A stretch of DNA of 64,000 nucleotides. Source: Penicillium oxalicum (lineage: Eukaryota > Ascomycota > Eurotiomycetes > Eurotiales > Aspergillaceae). This document shows positions 56,675 to 64,000 of the stretch, in pieces. The notes beneath the pieces were generated by a model. It saw only the letters and a list, made by a program, of their open reading frames with translations. It was not told the DNA's origin and did not search any database. Positions within the stretch are counted from its first letter, which is position 1. Each line of letters opens with the position of its first letter. Where the stretch lies: assembly GCF_001723175.1 (NCBI RefSeq), contig NC_064656.1, positions 620,001-684,000 on the forward strand. Direction: 5' to 3'. The position numbers were made by a program, and so were the translations under genes.

Positions 56675-58329
56675 GGTGATTGAGTACTATTCTTCGACCA
56701 ACACGCTCCGTAATGCCTTGCCAGATGATGATATTGTGTCCTTGGCAAGCGACAGACTGCCGGAGCCAGACAGTCTTTTATAGGCCATATGAAATCTCTT
56801 GGTCCGACCGAGAGAAACATGAGCTATGCTATTGCGCGCATTGGTTCTGCCAGGCAACCACTTTGGCTGAATTTGATTGAGAAGGTCTCTATAGATCTGA
56901 TACCACAAATAGATATTGCGACGCTTGATTGCTTCCAAATTCGGCATGGCGCGATCTCCACCAAGCGGGGGTAAGTTGCAATGGCAGGTGGGCCCTGCAG
57001 CCTCGGGTCATGATCGGACTCAAGTCATCTACCCTGAAGCACCTCACACAATGGAGAGTAATTGATGAAAATGATCATTACCGAGCTTTAAAGATCGTAG
57101 AAGGGCTACGTGTCTATGTTATATATTCAAATTATTTTCAGCAGAGTTGGGAGTTTTCCTACATTGTGTCCATTCTTTGCAAGATGGACGGTGGGAGTAA
57201 GACGTCCAACACCCACCAGCGACGGCTGCAACAAGTCGACGGGAATGAGGAGCCATCAATCAAGCCAGAGCGAGATACAACAGCGCAAGATGAGCATTCA
57301 GCCGAGCTATTGTTCACCTAAGTATAGAGGTAGAAGTTCAAAATCTATCAAATCCCAGTCTGTGGCGTAGGCTTCCAAGTTTCATCATACCTAGTGCTTA
57401 GTGTTTAGTGCTTACCCGTTCTCAGCCCATAACTCCTCGGCTTTCTCACACAGGCTGCGAGATACCTTCCTCGCTTACTCCACGCTTGCGCCACGTCCTT
57501 CAAGCCTAGCGAGATACTGTGTTCTGGGTTCTAGGCGAACACGGCATGATCTAACCCTTCTCGGACATCTAAGCCTCATCCATTAGACTTTCGCATGAGA
57601 ACTAAGCTGCCTACTGTGAATCTGTTCTTGATTTTTGTAGCGTGAATTGACTGGGGGACCACACCCGGAGAGCAATACCCGCCAGATGCCCCAGGCCCAT
57701 TTATACTCTTGACCCAGCAGGTCAGTGCCGTGTGATGAGGTGTATCGTGCATCACAATGAACTTTGGGGACCGTAGTCACTTTTGCGTCTATCTCATCTT
57801 ACTCCTAATGTTGCACAACAATAAAAATAAAATAAGTCACGGGCAGATATCGTTTCCCTTGAAGATTGGCACTGCCAAATAATGACCGCCTCACAACATC
57901 ACTCCCATCCAGATTCAGATGCGTCCCGACAACATCGCTTGGGAGGAAGCCGAAGAGGTCTTCAATACTTGGCTGACCTGTTTCCCCAAGGTCGAAATTT
58001 GACGATTTATTACAAGATTACTTAACTTGCGCACAATATAGACACTGTCATCAAATTTGCTACACTCAAAATGCTGGATTTGATTCCACATTCAATGCCA
58101 ATTTCCAATTTCAATGACGAATCCGTAAAGAATCCTCGATGTTTGATATTTTAGTCTCCGCTAGTTGGTCAAATACTTCATTTCTTAGAATACAGACTTT
58201 GTGAAGAATTCAATCTTGATTCAAGTTTTGTGTCACTCGCTTCGCTTCGTAGCCATTTCCAAGGGGGGCGAAGTATATCCCCCCCCCCGCCTCCCCCCAA
58301 GAAGGCTAGCAAAGGAAGAAACTACTTTA

Positions 58330-58518
58330 CTAAGTACTATTTCTTGATGATGTAGAGCCTTTCTTACTTGTGCTAGCTCTTCCATTAATTATACTCAAGG
58401 CTGACGGGTTCAGGTCGATGAGCGTGCCGTTCTCGAGGTGCATGACGAAGTCGCCGTCTGCGCGACCTTTGATCCATGTCTTGATGAAGCCGTGAATAGC
58501 GAGGCTGCCGCTCCATGT
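58330..58518 (-). pseudogene. 3' fragment of an unidentified GC-rich gene
   Basis: About 62 codons open on the minus strand read WSGSLAIHGFIKTWIKG then DGDFVMHLENGTLIDLNPSA and end at a TAG. The first two thirds have strong C/G third positions, unlike the AT-rich surroundings. The fragment is cut at its 5' end by a run of T. There is no start codon or upstream continuation, so it is probably the leftover C-terminus of a deleted or transposed gene. The family is not recognised. Confidence 0.5.
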
Positions 58519-59294
58519 TTTTTTTTTATTTCGAGATCAAATATAAGTATCTATCGGATGTAACAAGCCCATAGAAGGAGAAAAAGACTCGATCTTCTGG
58601 CCAATACGATGAATGTAGACGTACTGGTAAAGACAAAGGCCCACTCCTTGGAAAATCTGCGACGGTAGTGGTTTCATTCAGAAGTATCCCAATAGACTGG
58701 TCAGAACTTGCACAGTCCCGAAACACAGAATCGTTCGTTGATCCTGGATGAAGAGCCGTTGATGTAGCTGTCAATCGTCGGTTACGTTTCCTTCTCGGAG
58801 ATGTTGTAGGCCATTGCAACGATTGTGCGTGCTTAATGGTAAATATTCGGTCGTTCCATTCCGACAGAACTTGATCCGATAATCCATGCTTTTCCGATAT
58901 GGTTGGATTTCCCTTCATCATGTCCTCTCCTCGCTTTTGTAATTTAATTTAGATGCCTTTGTGATGGGATAGATTCAGGTCGTTACTCGGCGTTGTCCAA
59001 AATTCTTACCTGTCATCGGAAAACTCCTCGGTCCTTGAGCCAATGTATCTCTTGTACAACGAAGACACGACCAGTGTCAAGACTTCTGTGTTCCATGGTC
59101 GTCAAAAAGGAAGCCAACACCTCTCTCGAGACAGTAGAATGGAATTTTGGTTCTGCCTCACAAAGTGGTCCATAGCTTTGAAACCTAACATGCGACACTA
59201 TCAACAAGCGTACTTGAGCAAACATTTTAATCATGTAGCCGACCTTGCCTAACTCAATGGTTCTTCCCTGTGAAAGGATCTTACAATATAGTTG

Positions 59295-59426
59295 TAGCTA
59301 AGACCAAGCCAGTTCGCACCATTCAAGTGTTTTATTAACAATAGCTAATCCTCCATGTGCTAGCCAAGACTAAGCCAGTTCGTACCACCCAAGTGTTTTG
59401 TTAACAATAGCTAATCCTCCATGGGC
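59295..59426. repeat. 66 bp tandem duplication
   Basis: Two adjacent copies, 59295-59360 and 59361-59426, share AAGCCAGTTCG, CAAGTGTTTT and TTAACAATAGCTAATCCTCC. They differ at about eight positions, nearly all C/T or A/G. They lie in the presumed 3' UTR of the downstream minus-strand gene. Confidence 0.85.
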
Positions 59427-59437
59427 ATCACCCAAAG

Positions 59438-60447
59438 CTACACATTTCCTTCTGGTATCCACGTCGGAAATTTTGAGCAGAGTTGCTCTTTTGCATACTT
59501 TTCGGCCTGTTCATACTCCTCCCTTCCCAGAAGTTCCACCACGTGCGCACGTATCTCGATCAAAGTCGGGGGGAGGTCGTTGCCAGTGTTGGAGAGCTTT
59601 TTCCATGCGATCGCATTGAGAAGCTCCGTCGCGTGATCCATGCGGATTTCGTCTATTCATTCCGAGTTAGCTGAGGGTCTCGGCATAAGCCCTTAAAAGG
59701 ATATTCATGCTTACCAAGACGCACGATCTCCTGTGGTTTCATCTGGTACAGTGTTTCGATAGCCTTGTACACCTCATGGCTCGGCTCGAAAAACGCGAGA
59801 GCCATTTTGGCATCCTCATGTATGTCGCCTCCATGAGTTTTTTGATTCAAGTCTCTGATCATTTCCATGGTGGCCTTCATCTCCTCGTTCTCGGGGACGT
59901 TGAGGAACATTCTCCTTGCAGCCGGATTCCGCGGGAGCTTGGAGTCCCGGACGAAGGTTGAAATTATCCTTCGTCTTTCTTGGAGGGAGCGTCTCTGGAG
60001 ACGTGTGGTGTTCGCATCCATGCGCATGGTGGCCTCATCCAGGCGTTTGAGGGCCTTCTCCAGGGCTTCCCTCGTCTCTTGCAACTTCCGGAAGAAGTCA
60101 ATGCCGCGCTGGTTGGCAACGACATCTTCTTCGGCGTGCAACTTCATGGAAGCTGCTTGGATGATGATCGTCTTTTTGGCTGCACGGACCGGGTCTCGAT
60201 CGCTCGCGGGCTCGGTTTCACCGGCGAGCAGGATCAACTTCGGAGTTGGCGAAGTAGGAGCCTTTGCGATGGATACGTTGTTTAGTTAGTGATTCAGGTG
60301 TAACAGATACAGGCAAGGAAGCGTCAAGGTCTTTAACTTGTGGTGACTCACGCTCTGTGCCATCCGAGCGGGCACCGACCATGTTTCGAGCGATGGCCGC
60401 TTAGCTGGACGCTCTGGGGACTCAAAGTGCATAGAACGTTTCATCAT
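59438..60447 (-). CDS. Three-exon coiled-coil protein of unknown function, 285 residues
   Basis: Exons are 60447-60352, 60261-59715 and 59652-59438. Introns (GTGAGT...AAAG; GTAAGC...GAATAG with CTAAC branch) join ARMAQS to APTSPTPKLIL and QEIVRL to DEIRMDHATEL in frame. The start is the first of two adjacent Met codons. The N-terminus carries SPERPAKRPS, a possible basic localisation signal. Residues 85-135 (LQETREALEKALKRLDEATM and on) have heptad spacing of a coiled coil. The rest is helical and charged. No enzymatic motif, signal peptide or membrane helix is present. The family is not recognised. The gene is divergent from the decayed locus at 61,018 across 570 bp. Confidence 0.65.
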
Positions 60448-61017
60448 GATGATCTGTAGATTGTTCGCACTGTTTGATGAAGTTTTCAAGTACGAAAGAT
60501 GATCAATTCTCGCCACAATGAAGAGTTTACAGGAGTTCATGTTACAATCATGAAGCTCGGTCATACTACTGTTGTTGCTACATCCTTTTGGGAAGGAGGG
60601 TTGGACTGAACTCGGAAGGCGAGGAAGGTAACAGTTGACTCCTTTGTGCGAACCGCTGCTGCTCATGGGGTTCTTGGCCGCACCCAGTGGACACCAGAGA
60701 TGGACAGCACTACTCTCGAGTATGGGCCTGGTCCAATGGGCTACTCCAGCAAAGCGCTAGGTATCTCACTTCGGAAGTTCTGTCGTCGGATACCGTCAAC
60801 AGACTTGTAGTGTCTCCCGTTTCTGGCGCCGACGTCTGGGTTCTTCATCGGGTCACGATTTCTGCCCTTTGGACAACGTCTGGTGTCTACACTAATCCTT
60901 CCTTTCCGCGTGAGAATCCTTCTCCTACAACAACCCTTTCTCATCCGGTTCACATAGCAAAAGCTCATCAGACAAAGCTCTCCCGTCAAACTTCTAAACC
61001 TTTTTTGGTTGTTTAAA
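60448..61017. other. Intergenic: divergent promoter region
   Basis: It separates the coiled-coil gene from the plus-strand frame at 61,018. A CT-rich stretch (60,895-60,945) precedes the plus-strand ATG, typical of a fungal leader. Frames open here lack motifs. Confidence 0.4.
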
Positions 61018-62435
61018 ATGGACTCCTTCGACATCTTTTGGGAGTTCGAGGACCTAGAACGACAAGCCCTTATTGACCGCCTGATAGAACTTGATGACGC
61101 CCTATCCTCTGTTGCTCGAGCCAGTCTGTTTGCGTTGAGGTTTTGCGATATTGACATCTTTCGAAGGGCAGTCAAGCCCGAGGAGAAAGATTTCACATGG
61201 ACCTTAAATGCCTCTTGCAGCCCCGGGCAAGTGATCATGCTAGGATTTGTGAGTTAATTGGCTTGAGGCTTTTTGTGGTTTGTCCGAGCTCATCATGGTC
61301 CTGTTATACTAGGGGCTGGCAACAATGTCGTTCCAAATAACGAGCCAAGAGACAACATTCGTTCAGAGAACGCTAAGCTCCGGCGTATTAACCCAGAAGA
61401 TGCCGCCGGTCGGATCGAGGCGATCGAGGAGCCAAAGACGCCTGAAGCCGAGATATATCGAAGCTCTGTGGTAGTCCTATCCCGGTTATCAGTTTCGTCA
61501 AACTTTTCTGCTCGTACGCAAAGCCCAAGACGTGGTGGCGATGTCAAGAAGCTCGAACTTTCAAATTGACCTCATCTATGTGGAGAGTCTCATTCAACGT
61601 TCCATTGCTGACTTTCTCAACTCACTCTAGGCATTGATTCGTGATGGGGAGCAATGTGTCCTCACAAAGCTGGTTCAACCCACGCTTCATGTGTCGCACA
61701 TCATCCTCTTCAAACTGAATGGGTGACAGGCCGGAACGACCCGATTTGGCTCTGGCTTCGAGCGTTTTGGGGTGAAGAGAAAAACTGTTTATGAAAGCAA
61801 GAGCTTCTTCGGAGTGAGGAAGACCCTCTGATTACCGAGTTTGTCGCCAACCTGATGACGCTGAGTCTTCAGGCCCAAGGCTGTTGGAACGCCGGTCTCT
61901 GTGCTTTTCGCCCCATATCTGTCGATGAAGATAAGACCAACATGAAATTTCCTTTCACGTTGCCGTTGCCCATGGTCGGGGCTCGCCAGACAGATTATGT
62001 CTCTCTGCAATCCCATCCCTATCCCGAACAGCGGCAGGGGTGAGTGTATAACCCAAAGGAGGGCGAGGGGATCAAGGAGATGGGACTCTTCCACTATGGA
62101 AGTGAAGAAAACATCCGTTCCGGGTTTATACCCGAACTGAGCGCGGTGGATCCCAAAGGCGATGCCCCTACCGTATTTCGAACTGCTTGAGCTTCGGTGG
62201 CATCTGTCGCGAATCATGGCCATGCAGAGAGCAGCAGTGGACGAGGATGATGACGTCCATAGTGATTCTGAGACACCTCAAGTCCATTTTGAGTGAAAGG
62301 TTTCACCAGCCAGAGCCGAGAGTAAATAAGATGCATAGGAACTCCCAAGAAGATGGGTTTCTTCGTGGCTGCAGGGTCCAGCCGAAATCGTCGCTCGCCC
62401 TAACCAGAACGACCCTCCGTTCCGGCCAAAGCTAA
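61018..62435 (+). pseudogene. Decayed gene, possibly HNH-domain family
   Basis: ATG at 61018 opens a coding-like frame (MDSFDIFWEFEDLERQALID to PGQVIMLGF) that meets a GTGAGT donor at 61,252. A protein-like frame resumes at about 61,318 (AGNNVVPNNEPRDN, RINPEDAAGRIEAIEE) but in a phase that does not match that donor. Further on, 61,740-62,040 reads ITEFVANLMTLSLQAQGCWN and CAFRPISVDEDKTNMKFPFT. This recalls the C-terminal half of fungal HNH-domain proteins ('...LxTLxxxAHxxWxxxxFALKPI...'). Frame shifts and stops separate the blocks. I read it as a decayed relative of the gene at 29,400, but the catalytic HNH core itself was not found. Confidence 0.35.
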
Positions 62436-63283
62436 CTCGGCCGCACGTACGTCGCAGTTCGACCCGTCACAAGGGAAGCTCGATGAAAAATAAACCTCGG
62501 GGAACGAAAGCTGGATGTTTGTCACTGAAGAAGGCAGAGCCCCCAGAGGGGGTCTTCGATGGAAGCTCAAGATTGGGAATGGGCCCGTGGCCGCGTGGGT
62601 TGCCAGCCAGGTTGGCATCGCTGTTTTTTTTTTCCTTTTTCAAAGCGCTTTTTGATTGCAGAGATTGTTCTGTATTAATATCACTCATCTATAGATATCC
62701 ATAGAGTCATTGCTATCATGAATATACACGTGTAAAATACAGTCAAATGCTACCAAGAAACTTGCTTCAAACGAGCGCATGATCTTGAGGCCTCATTATC
62801 GTTCCTTGCATTGATTGATCTTCAAAACCAGGTCCTTAGGCTCACCTCATCCCTCGAATAATTCAAGCAGACGAGCACTGATTATTGCCCATGTGCCTTT
62901 AGTTAAGGAGAGATGCGCGTGCCAGAATGCTCCAGATACAAATGATATACCATCACGACTGCGACACTGAGCCGTCGGCTACTCGTTCAGCACCACGTTC
63001 ACTATTTCGCGCCTCTAGATCCGGGAATAGGTATAGGTATGGTGAGAGACAGCTCAATTCTTCTCTATCGGGTTCTATCGTGGCTTCTTAGGTGCTTCCA
63101 ACCTCCTCCCCCAGGGATTAAATCTCTTCGATAATCGGACTATTCTTTGGTATTATGTTTGTCTCGTTTTCGTATCCAACATTCTCATTATTGCCAAGTT
63201 TATCAGAAGCCTTAATATAGTATCGTGCCCTCATCAGGAGCACACCAGCCAGTAAGATCCTCAATCAATCACAGAAACACCAT
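62436..63283. other. Intergenic, 3' flank of the RBR gene
   Basis: No gene recognised. T-rich near 62,620-62,640. Ordinary composition elsewhere. Confidence 0.4.
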
Positions 63284-64000
63284 TCAATCATACAAGTCGT
63301 ACATAATTTCGTCATCATCACTGTAGTCGTCCTCGGCCATCATCCCATTATCAAAGAAGCCACCGTGTTGCTCACTCATGTGCCTATATATTGTCTTTTC
63401 ATCCGACTTCTTGCCACAGAAGTAACACCAGTGCACTCCACAGTCAGGAATAGGGCAGTGGATGTGACCACATCCTGAAATCTTCTCAGACATCGTGCCG
63501 CAGCCCGGGCATGGCTTAGGATTTTGCATTTTTTGGAGATTTTCCCCACGCCTTGTGGTGCAGTCCTGACAGGCCCAGTTTTGAAGGATTGGCGGAGCTC
63601 CCCCGGCACAGATTCGTTCCATGTATTCCTTGGCTGAACAGCAGCGAGAACACCAGGCGTAGATCATAGTCCCCTTATCACGAATCGCATTTTCGAGATC
63701 TCGTACTGCGTGGATGCCCTTACCGTACTTGGCTAGAGTCTGTGGAGTAGGGAAGCGACGACAGAAGGGGCAGACAAGAGCTGCAGTATTGATGATGGTT
63801 CCTGGAGCGTTGAGGCCATACCATCCGGCCAGGCAGTCGGTGCAGATTCGCTGAAGGCATCCCCGTCGGCCGCAGGCAGAATTCAGTGCGTTTGGGCGAA
63901 AGCTTGCGAAGCAGAGCGAACACTCTGTCTTTGCAATTTTCCGTTTATCGACTTTGGCCTTGAGCAATGCGATAATTTCCTCCGTGTTGAGAACCGGCTT
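63284..64000 (-). CDS. RBR/IBR-type zinc-finger protein, C-terminal part
   Basis: The frame is open from the right window edge to a stop at 63284, giving 238 residues of a longer protein. A RING-like segment comes first: CSLCFASF, CGRRGCLQRICTDCLAGWYG, then CPFCRR. An IBR-like Cys cluster follows (WCSRCCSAKE, NWACQDCTTRR). The end is PCPGCGTMSEKISGCGHIHC followed by CGVHWCYFCG, a RING2/IBR pattern including the Cys that in RBR ligases accepts ubiquitin. The tail is acidic (AEDDYSDDDEIMYDLYD). RBR proteins are E3 ubiquitin ligases; catalytic activity is inferred, not shown. The N-terminus lies outside the window. Confidence 0.78.
   Translation of the reverse strand, partial: KPVLNTEEIIALLKAKVDKRKIAKTECSLCFASFRPNALNSACGRRGCLQRICTDCLAGWYGLNAPGTIINTAALVCPFCRRFPTPQTLAKYGKGIHAVRDLENAIRDKGTMIYAWCSRCCSAKEYMERICAGGAPPILQNWACQDCTTRRGENLQKMQNPKPCPGCGTMSEKISGCGHIHCPIPDCGVHWCYFCGKKSDEKTIYRHMSEQHGGFFDNGMMAEDDYSDDDEIMYDLYD

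Larger units (their letters stand above)
56675..59437. other. 2.8 kb gene-poor stretch with one truncated gene fragment
   Basis: No intact gene is recognised. Left part: the RTA1 promoter. The centre is AT-rich (57,780-58,250) with a C-rich run near 58,280-58,300. A coding-like fragment lies at 58,330-58,518. A minus-strand 131-codon ATG frame (58,526-58,921) has no motif. The right end contains a 66 bp tandem duplication in the 3' flank of the coiled-coil gene. Confidence 0.4.

Noticed and set aside
58526..58921. Minus-strand ATG frame of 131 codons
   Set aside because: No family motif, composition like the surrounding non-coding DNA, no splice-linked continuation.

Overview
The window looks like a chromosome segment of a filamentous ascomycete (Pezizomycotina), most likely Eurotiales in the Aspergillus/Penicillium range; the species is not determinable by eye. 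Evidence: protein genes with short GT-AG introns of about 50-75 nt and CTAAC-type branch points, fungal families (exo-acting GH28, RTA1, F-box, fungal HNH proteins, fungal Mtf1, AMSH, Oxr1), and a transposon block damaged in the pattern of repeat-induced point mutation (RIP).

Left arm (1-34.4 kb). In order: 5' end of an amidase gene (-), secreted GH28 exo-pectinase (-), SRPBCC-fold protein (+), divergent protein kinase (-), a 3.9 kb stretch without a recognisable gene, the mitochondrial transcription factor/rRNA-dimethylase homologue (-) divergent from an AMSH-like JAMM deubiquitinase (+), a probable small two-exon gene (-), an F-box protein (+), a secreted Cys-containing protein (-), an 11-exon gene for a secreted fusion protein (SGNH lipase, spherulin-4 domain, FN3, KP4-like Cys-rich tail; +), Oxr1/TLDc (+), tRNA-Val(AAC) (+), an HNH-domain gene with an apparent one-base frameshift (+), and a seven-TM protein (-). 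Introns were placed by hand from splice signals and reading-frame continuity.

Transposon island (34,481-55,436). A minus-strand Ty1/copia-type element, with about 176-179 bp LTRs and a perfect 5 bp target duplication (TAGTT), contains two plus-strand Ty3/gypsy elements. Gypsy A is 35,179-45,852, with about 350 bp LTRs and TSD GTAT. Gypsy B is 46,103-53,498, with 154 bp LTRs and TSD GCGA. Their internal regions are poor in CA/TG and rich in TA, full of TAG/TAA where Gln codons are expected, with catalytic and zinc-binding residues destroyed. The LTRs are much less affected. Both gypsy elements carry extra coding-like sequence between pol and the 3' LTR: sense in A, antisense in B.

Right arm (55.4-64 kb). 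RTA1-type membrane protein (-), a long gene-poor stretch with a truncated gene fragment and a 66 bp tandem duplication, a three-exon coiled-coil protein (-), a decayed locus that may derive from an HNH-domain gene (+), and the 3' part of an RBR/IBR zinc-finger protein (-) running off the window.

The genes do not form an obvious pathway or biosynthetic cluster. The most unusual protein is the lipase/spherulin-4/FN3/KP4-like fusion; the most unusual DNA is the nested, RIP-damaged retroelement island.
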